In this document: positions 34,777 through 42,923 of the stretch, in pieces
Layout of the letters: the number at the start of each line of letters is the position of its first letter
How positions within the stretch are numbered: the stretch's first letter is position 1
Source: Taibaiella chishuiensis
GTDB taxonomy: Bacteria; Bacteroidota; Bacteroidia; Chitinophagales; Chitinophagaceae
Direction of reading: 5' to 3'
Length of the DNA: 64,000 nucleotides
NCBI RefSeq assembly: GCF_003014535.1
Contig: NZ_PYGD01000014.1
Coordinates: 62,001 to 126,000 of the forward strand
The notes under the pieces: model-generated
Databases searched by the model: none
The model's input: the letters and a program-made list of their open reading frames with translations, nothing else
Told to the model about the DNA's origin: nothing
Program-made: the position numbers and the translations under genes

Positions 34777-36573
34777 ATGCACAAGGATATTATACCGAAC
34801 TATCGCCAGCTCCAGGAAAAACATACACGCCGTTATGCACAGCTCAGCAGGCAGCACAATATCATTACTGCCTTTCGCCTGCTGATCGCCGCAGGATTTA
34901 TTGCCGCGCTTTATCTTCATTTCAGATACCCTTCGGCAAGCGTTCCGATATTCTTATACTGTGCCCTTGTATTGATAGTTCCGTTTATCGCCCTGATGCA
35001 ACTGAACCGCAAAACAGCCTGGAACAAGCACTTTCATAAAAACCTGGTCCGTATCAATAAAGAGGAGATTGACTTCCTCGAGTATAAAGAAAACCATGCC
35101 GACCCGGGCCTGCGTTACCAGGATGGCAACCATGCCTATGCCGCCGACCTCGACCTCTTCGGGCCGCGCTCGCTGTACCAATACCTTAACAGGACTGGCA
35201 CACAGATGGGCAAAGACCAGCTGGCAGGCCTGATGCTGCAACCGGGGAACAGCGAACAAATCAAAGCGGCGCAGGAAGCGGTACAGGAACTGCGCGATGC
35301 GATAGACTGGCGACAGGAATTGCTGGCCATAGCCCGTATTACCGACGACAACAAGGATGTATACCGTTACCTGTTACAGTGGGCGGATACCAAAGAACCC
35401 CGGTTACCCAGGGTACTATTGGTACTGGCCTGGATATTGCCGGCAGCCTTGTTATCGAGCCTGGCGCTCTACTTCCTGTTGCACGACAACCTGTACTGGG
35501 AGCTGGCTACCAAACTGGCGCCGCTGAACCTGGTTATTATTGCGACCCAGCTAAAACAGGTAAAACAGGCGGTGGCCAGTACCGACAAAACCGACGAGAT
35601 CCTGAGGCAATACGCCGCCATGATCGCAAGAATAGAACAGGCGCCGTTTAAAAGCGACGCGATGCTGCAACTGCAACAACGCCTCAAGGCCACACATGAC
35701 CAGGCCAGCCGGCAGATCGGTAAATTATCGGCCATATACCGTCGTATGGAAACCGTACAAAACCCTTTCGGCGCCATTATCCTCAACGGCTTATTCCTGT
35801 ATCATGTGCATGCGCTCAACAGCCTGCGCCAATGGAAAGCCCGCTATGCCGCGCAGATACCGGTATGGCTCGACGTGATCGGCAGGGCGGAAGCCCTGGG
35901 CAGCCTGGCCAATTTCAGCTATAACAACCCGGACTTTGCCTTCCCGGTATTAAACGACCGGCAGGAGCTGGCCTTTACCGAATTAGGGCACCCGCTTATC
36001 GACGAAGAAAAACGGATAAACAACGACATCTCTTTTATCGACCACAATTTCGTGATCCTTACCGGCTCCAATATGTCGGGCAAAAGCACCTTCCTGCGTA
36101 CACTGGGCGTCAACATGGTGCTGGCGGGTATGGGGGCGCCGGTATGCGCGCGCAAAGCCACCTTCCACCCGATGCCGGTACTGGTGTCGATGCGGCAAAC
36201 CGACTCGCTGGCCGATAGCGAATCGTATTTTTTTGCCGAAGTAAAACGGCTTAAGTTTATCATTGACCAACTGGGTAAGGAAACTTGCTTCGTACTGCTC
36301 GATGAAATACTGCGCGGCACCAACTCCGACGATAAACGCAGCGGCACCATCGGGGTGATCGAAAAGATAATCCATAAAAAAGCGATCGGGGCTATTGCCA
36401 CACATGATCTCGAGGTATGTCTTACCACGGATGCGCACCCTGGCAAGCTCATTAATAAATGCTTTGAAGTAGAGATCATCAATAACGAGCTCGTATTCGA
36501 TTATCAACTCCGTAATGGTATCTGTAAAAACAAAAGCGCCACCTTCCTGATGCGTAAGATGGAGATCATCTAA
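34777..36573 (+). CDS. Membrane-anchored MutS-family ATPase
   Basis: From ATG 34777 the protein has 598 residues. Two pairs of hydrophobic segments (about residues 34-75 and 210-240) precede a MutS lever/clamp-like helical region and a C-terminal MutS ATPase domain: Walker A GSNMSGKSTFLR, a DSLADSESYFFAEVKRL block, Walker B FVLLDEILRGTNSDDKR and ATHDLEV. The mismatch-recognition (MutS I, F-x-E) domain is absent, so it cannot do MutS1-type mismatch binding. Membrane anchoring of a MutS-like ATPase is seen in a widespread but uncharacterised Bacteroidota family. Function unknown; not canonical mismatch repair. Confidence 0.85.
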   Translation: MHKDIIPNYRQLQEKHTRRYAQLSRQHNIITAFRLLIAAGFIAALYLHFRYPSASVPIFLYCALVLIVPFIALMQLNRKTAWNKHFHKNLVRINKEEIDFLEYKENHADPGLRYQDGNHAYAADLDLFGPRSLYQYLNRTGTQMGKDQLAGLMLQPGNSEQIKAAQEAVQELRDAIDWRQELLAIARITDDNKDVYRYLLQWADTKEPRLPRVLLVLAWILPAALLSSLALYFLLHDNLYWELATKLAPLNLVIIATQLKQVKQAVASTDKTDEILRQYAAMIARIEQAPFKSDAMLQLQQRLKATHDQASRQIGKLSAIYRRMETVQNPFGAIILNGLFLYHVHALNSLRQWKARYAAQIPVWLDVIGRAEALGSLANFSYNNPDFAFPVLNDRQELAFTELGHPLIDEEKRINNDISFIDHNFVILTGSNMSGKSTFLRTLGVNMVLAGMGAPVCARKATFHPMPVLVSMRQTDSLADSESYFFAEVKRLKFIIDQLGKETCFVLLDEILRGTNSDDKRSGTIGVIEKIIHKKAIGAIATHDLEVCLTTDAHPGKLINKCFEVEIINNELVFDYQLRNGICKNKSATFLMRKMEII

Positions 36574-36622
36574 AATACCAAGCCAGTAACAGGTACCCTG
36601 AACCTAATTTTTAATAGTACAC

Positions 36623-37450
36623 ATGAAAAAAAATCTGAACCGGGTTTACGGTCTCTTTAGTTTTTTATTGCTCTGCGCCTGTAACGATACGGCAACACAA
36701 CAACAGCAAACAACGCCGGCAACAGTAAGCGATACCACGACAGTACAGCAGCGGGATACAGCCGCTATACCACCGGGCGGGGCCATGATCCTGAACGCAA
36801 GCAGCTACCATGGCGACGAGGTCGGCGACAGCGTATCCCGCAAGAGCTGGACCGGCCTGTTCCGTAATGCGGGAGGTTACTATCTCGATGCTACCCGTAT
36901 TCAAACAGCCAGGGTTTACGATGCCGTACTGGACGAATCGGAAAACGGGCCACATACCGGCATCGAAGTAAGGGCCCTGCATAAAGACACGGCCATATTA
37001 TTGATATCGGGCGTTCCTTACCTGCGTACGGGCCCCGTTACCGCCGTGCCGGAATTAAGCGCCGGCGACCGTTCTTTCTTTACCCTGCAACCCGGCGACA
37101 GCAGCCGCTTTAACTATGCAGGCCACAGTTATACCCTGATTGCCCGTGGCACCAAAAAACAGGTAGACGACCAGCCCGGTAACGAGATCATTACCGACTA
37201 CCGCCTTTACCTGGCAGGCGACAAGAATGGCAAGCGGATAGAACAATTGCTGACTGCGCAGAAAAACCTTGATGATACCCTACCCTGCATCATCTTCTGC
37301 GGCGACCTGGACGGCGATGGCCTGCCCGATTTCCTGATCGATACCACGGATCACTATAACGTATTCCAGCCCACACTTTACCTGTCGGCGCAGGCTGCAG
37401 CAGACAAACTGCTGTTGCGTGTGGCCAAACATACCAGCGTGGGTTGCTAA
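36623..37450 (+). CDS. Lipoprotein of unknown function with a Ca-binding-like loop
   Basis: The 275-residue protein has a lipoprotein signal with the lipid cysteine at residue 20 (L-C-A-C) followed by a Gln/Thr-rich linker. The folded part ends with GDLDGDGLPDFLID, an FG-GAP or EF-hand-like calcium-binding loop. No enzyme motif is seen. The protein is probably anchored to the outer membrane. The gene stands alone between the MutS-like gene and the DUF1801 gene, all on the plus strand. Confidence 0.75.
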   Translation: MKKNLNRVYGLFSFLLLCACNDTATQQQQTTPATVSDTTTVQQRDTAAIPPGGAMILNASSYHGDEVGDSVSRKSWTGLFRNAGGYYLDATRIQTARVYDAVLDESENGPHTGIEVRALHKDTAILLISGVPYLRTGPVTAVPELSAGDRSFFTLQPGDSSRFNYAGHSYTLIARGTKKQVDDQPGNEIITDYRLYLAGDKNGKRIEQLLTAQKNLDDTLPCIIFCGDLDGDGLPDFLIDTTDHYNVFQPTLYLSAQAAADKLLLRVAKHTSVGC

Positions 37451-37521
37451 ACAGGTAATCAAAACGTAGCTTCGATCCTTTCCCTGCTATTCGTACCTTA
37501 GCAAAAAATAAGCCCATTCCT

Positions 37522-37929
37522 ATGGCAAGTTCCAGGCAACAGGATCAAAACATGAGTACAGCAGCCGAAATACTGGATCCATACGACGGACCTGTAGCCA
37601 GCCTCGGGTATAGCGTACGGGATTACCTGCTGCAACAGCTGCCGGGCATCAGCGAACAGCCCGATGCCCCGGCCGGGATTATAGGCTATGGTTATGGCAC
37701 GGGGTATAAGGATATGATCTGTACCATTATTCCCTCCAAAACAGGAATAAAGCTGGGCCTGGCCTATGGCACTACCCTGCCCGATCCGGCGGGCCTGCTG
37801 CGGGGCAGCGGAAAAGTACACAAACATATTCCCCTGTCGTCGGTAGCGGACTTCGATAACGAAGCGGTACTGCAATTGCTACAGCAGGCGCTTAAGGCCT
37901 GGGAACAAAGAAAACAGCTAAAAAGATAA
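37522..37929 (+). CDS. DUF1801 (YdhG-like) domain protein
   Basis: The 135-residue protein (ATG 37522; ATG 37552 is an alternative) has the DUF1801 features: QQLPGISEQ, IIGYGYGTGYKDMIC, and the LPDPAGLLRGSGKVHKHIPL block. The fold is frataxin-like; the function is not known. The next gene follows after 7 bases, so this gene, the 106-residue unknown gene and the AraC-type regulator gene probably form one operon. Confidence 0.8.
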   Translation: MASSRQQDQNMSTAAEILDPYDGPVASLGYSVRDYLLQQLPGISEQPDAPAGIIGYGYGTGYKDMICTIIPSKTGIKLGLAYGTTLPDPAGLLRGSGKVHKHIPLSSVADFDNEAVLQLLQQALKAWEQRKQLKR

Positions 37930-37936
37930 AGACGAC

Positions 37937-38257
37937 ATGCAACTAATCGCGAATTGCCAGATCAGGAACAGGATGATACCCCGCCACCATGCCGACCGGC
38001 TGCTGGAAGCCTGCATAGCGGCCACCGGCCTGCAAGCAACGGACATATGCCTCAATTTTACTCCTGTAGTACAACAGGTGGGCCGGCAATTTGAGCTGAT
38101 CCTGCAGGTATTCCTGCCGGCAGACATGCCGGACCAGGAGGCCGAAGCCATTGCGGGCGCACTGCCGGGCATTATGGCACAACACCTGGCACTCCGCGAA
38201 GCGGATATATGGCTCACCCTTACCCGAACCCAGACACCACATGATACTGCACATTAA
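37937..38257 (+). CDS. Small protein of unknown function
   Basis: The 106-residue soluble protein (MQLIANCQIRNRMIPRHHAD...) has two helices and two strands predicted by eye, no signal peptide and no recognised motif. It begins 7 bases after the DUF1801 gene. Its last 17 bases overlap the start of the metal-binding-domain/AraC gene, so the two are translationally coupled. The coupling suggests a shared role but does not reveal it. Confidence 0.55.
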   Translation: MQLIANCQIRNRMIPRHHADRLLEACIAATGLQATDICLNFTPVVQQVGRQFELILQVFLPADMPDQEAEAIAGALPGIMAQHLALREADIWLTLTRTQTPHDTAH

Positions 38258-38816
38258 AAACATGGTATGCCATCGTTGCAGGATGGCCGTAGAGCAAATA
38301 TTGCAACAACTGCAGCTGCACCCGGTTGCCGTAACCCTGGGAGAAGCGGTTATCGAAGAAAAAACGCTGTCGTCCAAAAAAGCAGAGGCATTGAGAACAG
38401 CACTGTCGGAGATAGGATTCGAGCTGATGGATGACAAGAAGAGCAAGCTGATGGAGCAGATCCGGAAATTCATCATAGAAACGGTACACTACAGCGAAGA
38501 GCCTTCCCGTCTTAATTTCAGCCAATTGCTGGCCCGGCACACCGGCCATGACTACTCCTACCTCAGCAAGCTTTTTTCGGAGGTAGAAGGCATTACCATT
38601 GAACAATACCTGATCCGGCAAAAAATCGAGAAAGTAAAGGAACTGCTGGCGTATGACGAACTCCCCCTGTCGCAGATCGCCTTCGACCTGGGGTACAGCA
38701 GTACCGCCCACCTCTCGGCACAGTTTAAAAAAATGACAGGGCTTACGCCCACGCAGTTTAAACAACTGGGCACCCATTCCCGCAAGTCGCTCGACGACCT
38801 GGGCGGCCTGGGTTAA
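38241..38816 (+). CDS. HMA-like metal-binding domain fused to an AraC regulator
   Basis: The 191-residue protein (ATG 38241, overlapping the previous gene by 17 bases) opens with a heavy-metal-associated-like domain: HIKNMVCHRCR, a C-x-x-C at Cys10 and Cys13, then a ferredoxin-like beta-alpha pattern to about residue 70. The second half is an AraC/XylS double helix-turn-helix: the DYSYLSKLFSEVEGITIEQYLIRQKIEKVKELL helix group, then IAFDLGYSSTAHLSAQFKKMTGLTPTQFK. It probably senses copper or another soft metal and switches transcription. No copper efflux gene lies beside it. The longer frame from 38151 adds nothing. Confidence 0.85.
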   Translation: MILHIKNMVCHRCRMAVEQILQQLQLHPVAVTLGEAVIEEKTLSSKKAEALRTALSEIGFELMDDKKSKLMEQIRKFIIETVHYSEEPSRLNFSQLLARHTGHDYSYLSKLFSEVEGITIEQYLIRQKIEKVKELLAYDELPLSQIAFDLGYSSTAHLSAQFKKMTGLTPTQFKQLGTHSRKSLDDLGGLG

Positions 38817-38856
38817 GCCTGCCGTACCCCGGGAATTTATTTTGCCGATTCCGGTT

Positions 38857-38864
38857 TATCTTTG
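38857..38864 (+). promoter_or_regulatory. Putative -7 box of the serine hydrolase gene
   Basis: TATCTTTG matches TAnnTTTG, 43 bases before the ATG at 38908. Confidence 0.5.
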
Positions 38865-38907
38865 TCCTGCTCCTGCAATACCAACCATAAGCCTAAACCG
38901 CAAGTAT

Positions 38908-40233
38908 ATGAATAAACTGATCAAAGCCACGGCCCTCCTGCTGCTTTCGGCCATAACCTTACAGGCACAAACCTTTGATGCGGCAAAAATGGATAGCCTG
39001 CTGCAAACCCTGAACCGGCACGACAAAGCCATGGGCAGCGTCGCCATTGGACAAAAGGGACAAAATGTGTATACCCGGGCATACGGCTATGCCGATGCTG
39101 AAGCCAAAATACCGGCCACGCCGCAGACGCGGTACCGTATAGGCTCGATCTCCAAAATGTTTACGGCCACAATGATCTTCCAGCTGATCGAAAAGAAAAA
39201 GCTGAGCCTGGCCACCACACTCGATAAATTTTACCCTGCGGTACCTCACGCCGCCCAGATTACCATCGCCGACCTGTTGCAGCACCGGAGCGGCATTCAT
39301 AACTTTACCGATGCCGACGACTATGCCGCATACCATACCCAGCCCAAGACCCACGACGAAATAGTGGCGCTGATCGTAAAAGGCGGTTCTGATTTTACCC
39401 CCAACGAAAAAGCGGCCTACAGCAATGCCAACTATGTATTGCTGGGTTATATCATCGAACAGTTGTACAAGCAGTCCTACGCCGAAGTACTGCAAACACA
39501 GGTGGCGAAAAAAGCCGGCCTGGCCAATACCTATTATGGCGGCAAAATCAATACCCAAGCACAGGAAGCGCGCTCCTACCATTATACGGACAATACCCTC
39601 ACGCCCGAAACCGAGACGGATATGAGCATACCCGGTGGCGCCGGTGCCATCGTATCTACCCCATCCGACCTGATCCGCTTTATCCGTGCCCTGTTTACCG
39701 GCAGGCTGGTGAGCCCGGGCAACCTCGAACTGATGAAGACCGTAAAAGATCAATACGGTATGGGTATGTTCCAGATCCCTTTCCACGACCGGGTTTCGTT
39801 CGGGCATAGCGGCGGTATAGACGGTTTCTCCTCTATGCTGGCTTACTTTCCGAAGGAAGAAGTATCGATCGCCTATTGTACCAATGCGCTTAACTATAAC
39901 ATGAACGACGCGCTGATCGGCATGCTCAGCATTTATTTCGGCATGCCTTACACCCTGCCGGAGTTCAATACCCTGGTGCTGAAACCCGAAGAGCTGGACA
40001 AATATACCGGCACTTATGCCAGCACACAGCTGCCGCTTAAGATTACCATTACCAAAGATGTAAACGTACTCTTTGCCCAGGCCACCGGCCAGTCTGCCTT
40101 TGCCCTTACCGCTACAGGGCCCGACCAGTTTGGCTTTGACCAGGCAGGCATACAGCTGAGTTTCGACCCGCCCAATAATAAAATGACCTTAAAACAATCC
40201 GGGCAGACCTACCTCTTTACCAAAGAACCTTAA
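38908..40233 (+). CDS. Exported serine hydrolase (class C beta-lactamase/DD-peptidase family)
   Basis: From ATG 38908 the protein has 441 residues with a signal peptide ending near L-Q-A-Q (residues 18-21). The nucleophile motif is S80-I-S-K83, the second motif Y171-S-N173, and a third HSG-type motif lies in SFGHSGGIDGF. A roughly 100-residue C-terminal lipocalin-like domain follows (LDKYTGTYAS...). Such enzymes act on peptidoglycan stems, esters or D-amino acid peptides in the periplasm; beta-lactam hydrolysis is possible but cannot be concluded. Confidence 0.9.
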   Translation: MNKLIKATALLLLSAITLQAQTFDAAKMDSLLQTLNRHDKAMGSVAIGQKGQNVYTRAYGYADAEAKIPATPQTRYRIGSISKMFTATMIFQLIEKKKLSLATTLDKFYPAVPHAAQITIADLLQHRSGIHNFTDADDYAAYHTQPKTHDEIVALIVKGGSDFTPNEKAAYSNANYVLLGYIIEQLYKQSYAEVLQTQVAKKAGLANTYYGGKINTQAQEARSYHYTDNTLTPETETDMSIPGGAGAIVSTPSDLIRFIRALFTGRLVSPGNLELMKTVKDQYGMGMFQIPFHDRVSFGHSGGIDGFSSMLAYFPKEEVSIAYCTNALNYNMNDALIGMLSIYFGMPYTLPEFNTLVLKPEELDKYTGTYASTQLPLKITITKDVNVLFAQATGQSAFALTATGPDQFGFDQAGIQLSFDPPNNKMTLKQSGQTYLFTKEP

Positions 40234-40251
40234 TATTTAACGCCTCCGACC

Positions 40252-40992
40252 TTGAGTAAAAAAGAAATCATTTTTATTGCCATCGCCCTGTTCTGGCTGG
40301 CAGCAGGTTTTTACCTCTTCAAAAAAACCCGCACAACCGCAGACGACCGTTTTATCAGTTATACCGCCGATACCCGTACCGAGCAGATCCGTTTATACTG
40401 GAAAGATGAGCAGGGCAAGGATTTCCGGAATATAGGCAACCTATTGACCTGGACAGGGCAGCACCAGGTTACCCTCTCCTTCGCGATGAACGGCGGCATG
40501 TACCAACCCGATTTCAGTCCTGTAGGCCTGTTGATAGCAGAAAGCGTACTGCTGCACCCGGCAGATACGGGTAACGGTAAGGGCAACTTCTATAAGAAGC
40601 CCAACGGGGTATTCTTTGTCCGCCCCGATGGCAGTGCCGGCATCTGCATCACACAGGATATCAGCCGTGCCGGCAAGATGGCCTATGCCACCCAATCGGG
40701 ACCTATGCTGTTACAGGACGGCCAGATCAATCCATCATTCAAACAGGACTCGGCCAACCTGCTGGTGCGCAACGGTGTGGGTATACTACCCGGTGGTAAA
40801 GTACTTTTTGTACTTTCGAAAAAAGCGATCAGCTTTTACGATTTTGCCGCTTATTTCAAGACCATGGGCTGTAAGGATGCCTTATACCTGGATGGCCAGA
40901 TCTCGCGGGCCTACCAGCCTGCCCAACAGTGGGAACAAAAAGACGGCGACCTGGGTGTGATCATAGGCGTATATCCCAAAACCAACCCTTAA
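40252..40992 (+). CDS. Phosphodiester glycosidase family (NAGPA/DUF2233) protein
   Basis: The 246-residue protein starts at TTG 40252, since no ATG fits. An N-terminal helix (residues 5-22) is either a membrane anchor or an uncleaved signal. The body has the family's SFAMNGGMYQPDFSPVGLLI block, the NGVFFV segment, SGPMLLQDGQI and CKDALYLDGQISRAY. The family includes the N-acetylglucosamine-1-phosphodiester glycosidase of eukaryotes and bacterial sporulation or phage proteins of the same fold. It follows the serine hydrolase gene by 18 bases, so the two may act together on envelope components. Confidence 0.85.
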   Translation: MSKKEIIFIAIALFWLAAGFYLFKKTRTTADDRFISYTADTRTEQIRLYWKDEQGKDFRNIGNLLTWTGQHQVTLSFAMNGGMYQPDFSPVGLLIAESVLLHPADTGNGKGNFYKKPNGVFFVRPDGSAGICITQDISRAGKMAYATQSGPMLLQDGQINPSFKQDSANLLVRNGVGILPGGKVLFVLSKKAISFYDFAAYFKTMGCKDALYLDGQISRAYQPAQQWEQKDGDLGVIIGVYPKTNP

Positions 40993-41000
40993 GAACATTT

Positions 41001-41297
41001 ATGTCAGCAACAGCACAATACCAGGCTGCAGCCGGGCAGATCGCCGGTGCAACGGAAAGCCAGATGTTTGGTAAACCCTGTTTTAAGATCGACGGGAAAG
41101 CATTTACGTGTTTCTTCGCGGAGTGTATGGTATTTAAACTGGGCGGCGATAGCCACAGCAGGGCATTAGCCCTCGAAGGCGCTATGCTGTTTGATCCTTC
41201 GGGCAAAGGCAGGCCCATGAAAGCCTGGGTACAGGTGCCCGCCGCGCATGCCGCCCTGTGGCCGGCCCTGGCCCGCGAGGCCGCCGCCGCGCTGTAA
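41001..41297 (+). CDS. TfoX N-terminal-like domain protein
   Basis: The 98-residue protein from ATG 41001 (the frame from 40929 overlaps the upstream gene) resembles the TfoX N-terminal domain: MFGKPCFKIDGKAFTCFFAECMVFKLGG followed by a short Gly/Ala-rich tail. The TfoX C-terminal domain is absent. TfoX is a competence regulator in Gammaproteobacteria, but lone TfoX_N proteins are common in Bacteroidota and their role is unknown. It follows the glycosidase gene by 8 bases. Confidence 0.7.
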   Translation: MSATAQYQAAAGQIAGATESQMFGKPCFKIDGKAFTCFFAECMVFKLGGDSHSRALALEGAMLFDPSGKGRPMKAWVQVPAAHAALWPALAREAAAAL

Positions 41298-41430
41298 CAG
41301 ACAGCACTACTGCCGGAATCCCCGTACTACCGGGGCTTTTACTGTAGCTACAACAATAAAAAGCCCGGATAAGACCCGGTATTATTTTAGAATCTTTCCT
41401 AATTTCGGGCTTTGATTTAAACTGTTCCCC

Positions 41431-42120
41431 ATGAACCGCATCGACCGGCTTTTCGGTATACTCACCTTTCTTCAGTCCAGGAAATATGTAAGCGCCGAAA
41501 AAATAGCGGATAAATTCGGGATCAGTGTAAGAACTGTATACCGCGATATTAAAGCCCTCTGCGAACAGGGTATCCCCATCAGTTTTGAACAACATAAAGG
41601 TTACTTCGTGGTGCAGGGTTATTTCCTGCCGCCGGTTTCCTTCAGCAATGAAGAGGCCAATGCCCTGCTGCTGATCGAAGCCCTGGTCAGTGGTTTTGCC
41701 GACCGCTCCATACAGAATCATTATGCCACGGCGCTCAATAAAGTAAAGGCCGTATTACGGCATACGCAAAAGGAAAAACTGGAGCTGCTGCACCCCAATA
41801 TCATGTTGCAGGTGCCCAAAAGGATCATGAACGACCTGGATTACCTTTCCGTATTGCAGGAGGCCATCAGTTCGAAACACATCCTGGCGATAGAATATAA
41901 AAATAATAAGGAGGAGATCAGTAACCGGCGGCTCGAGCCTATAGGCCTTATCTTTTATGCCTTTAGCTGGCACCTGATCGCCTGGTGTCACCTGCGCAGC
42001 GAATACCGTGATTTTAAAGTAGCCAGCATTATCCGGGTAAAAAACACCCAGGACCCATTCCTGCGTCCCGGGCATATTTCGCTGAACGAGTATACCAAAA
42101 TGCTGCCGGTGGATTATTAA
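41431..42120 (+). CDS. YafY-like transcriptional regulator with HTH and WYL domains
   Basis: The 229-residue protein has an N-terminal winged helix (IADKFGISVRTVYRDIKALCEQG, about residues 23-45), a central helical linker and a C-terminal WYL domain starting near LAIEYKNNKEEISNRRLEPIGLIFY. WYL domains bind nucleotide or nucleic-acid ligands, and such regulators often react to DNA damage or phage stress. A strong terminator follows. The next gene is a DinB-family protein with its own start region. Confidence 0.88.
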   Translation: MNRIDRLFGILTFLQSRKYVSAEKIADKFGISVRTVYRDIKALCEQGIPISFEQHKGYFVVQGYFLPPVSFSNEEANALLLIEALVSGFADRSIQNHYATALNKVKAVLRHTQKEKLELLHPNIMLQVPKRIMNDLDYLSVLQEAISSKHILAIEYKNNKEEISNRRLEPIGLIFYAFSWHLIAWCHLRSEYRDFKVASIIRVKNTQDPFLRPGHISLNEYTKMLPVDY

Positions 42121-42161
42121 CAGGATCCACAACCGACCAGCACGACAACACTGTTTATGAC

Positions 42162-42190
42162 CCCGGCAATCGTTGCCGGGATTTTTTTTT
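42162..42190 (+). terminator. Terminator after the WYL-domain regulator
   Basis: The stem CCCGGCAA / TTGCCGGG (42162-42169 and 42173-42180) with a 3-base loop is followed by ten bases of A-T8-T type sequence. Confidence 0.9.
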
Positions 42191-42269
42191 GCGGCCGTTT
42201 TTAACACTGCCATACTGTTGTCAGTGGGTGGCTGTTACTTTGCTTTATCAAACAAAAAAAATAAAAACT

Positions 42270-42767
42270 ATGTCTATGATCAGCATGTTCAAAAAAGAGC
42301 TCGACCGCGAATCCGTTATTACCCGCAAAATGCTGGAACGCATTCCTGACGATAAATACGACTGGAAACCGCACCCGAAAAGTATGACCATCCGCCAGTT
42401 ATCGTCCCACATCGCGGAGCTGCCCACCTGGATCCCGATGACCATGACTACCGATGAACTGGACTTTGCCACTACGCCTTATGAAGCCAAGCAGATCAAC
42501 GATACGAAGAGCCTGATGGAACTCTTTGAAACCTCGCTGCAGGAAGGTTATACCGAATTAAAGGAAGAAAATGAAGGTAAGCTGGATCAACCCTGGACCC
42601 TGCGTAACGGCGACCAGGTATATGATGTATCGCCTAAGGCCGAAGTGATCCGCATGACCCTGAACCAGGTTACGCACCACAGGGCACAGCTGGGCGTGTA
42701 CCTGCGCCTGCTGGACATTCCCATCCCGGGCAGCTACGGACCCAGCGCCGACGATATGAGTTTCTAA
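42270..42767 (+). CDS. DinB-family metal-dependent protein
   Basis: From ATG 42270 the protein has 165 residues; the upstream open frame to 42189 runs through the preceding terminator. It is a four-helix bundle with three spaced histidines expected to bind a metal: His in QLSSHIAELP and two in TLNQVTHHRAQLGVYLR, the DinB/YfiT pattern. The family includes thiol-dependent transferases (bacillithiol or mycothiol type) and damage-induced proteins; the substrate is unknown. It may be controlled by the adjacent WYL regulator, but that is inference. Confidence 0.88.
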   Translation: MSMISMFKKELDRESVITRKMLERIPDDKYDWKPHPKSMTIRQLSSHIAELPTWIPMTMTTDELDFATTPYEAKQINDTKSLMELFETSLQEGYTELKEENEGKLDQPWTLRNGDQVYDVSPKAEVIRMTLNQVTHHRAQLGVYLRLLDIPIPGSYGPSADDMSF

Positions 42768-42771
42768 AAAA

Positions 42772-42801
42772 AAGTACCGGGCCCCGTAAGACCCGGTACT
42801 T
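42772..42801 (+). terminator. Terminator after the DinB-family gene
   Basis: A 10-bp stem AAGTACCGGG / CCCGGTACTT (42772-42781 and 42792-42801) lies directly after the stop codon. The A run before and the T-poor sequence after make it a moderate terminator. Confidence 0.7.
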
Positions 42802-42815
42802 CCAATAAAAATAAC

Positions 42816-42923
42816 ATGACCGAACCTGTACACACTATGCCTTACCCTTTCAAACACTCTTTCAAATGGATCTTCTGGTTTGGCCGGGGCCTTGCTGCCG
42901 GTCTTAATTCCCTGTTCGTTTAA
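42816..42923 (+). CDS. Possible 35-residue small ORF
   Basis: An ATG at 42816 opens a 35-codon frame ending at TAA 42921-42923. The peptide has a basic, aromatic middle (KHSFKWIFWFGRG) and a short hydrophobic tail that could be membrane-active or membrane-bound. It overlaps the stop codon of the converging methyltransferase gene by a few bases. Only its context between a terminator and a gene end supports it; it could be chance. Confidence 0.25.
   Translation: MTEPVHTMPYPFKHSFKWIFWFGRGLAAGLNSLFV

Noticed and set aside
41320-41340. Terminator after the TfoX_N-like gene
   Set aside because: CCCCG / CGGGG pairs over only about five bases with a short T run; too weak to list as a terminator.
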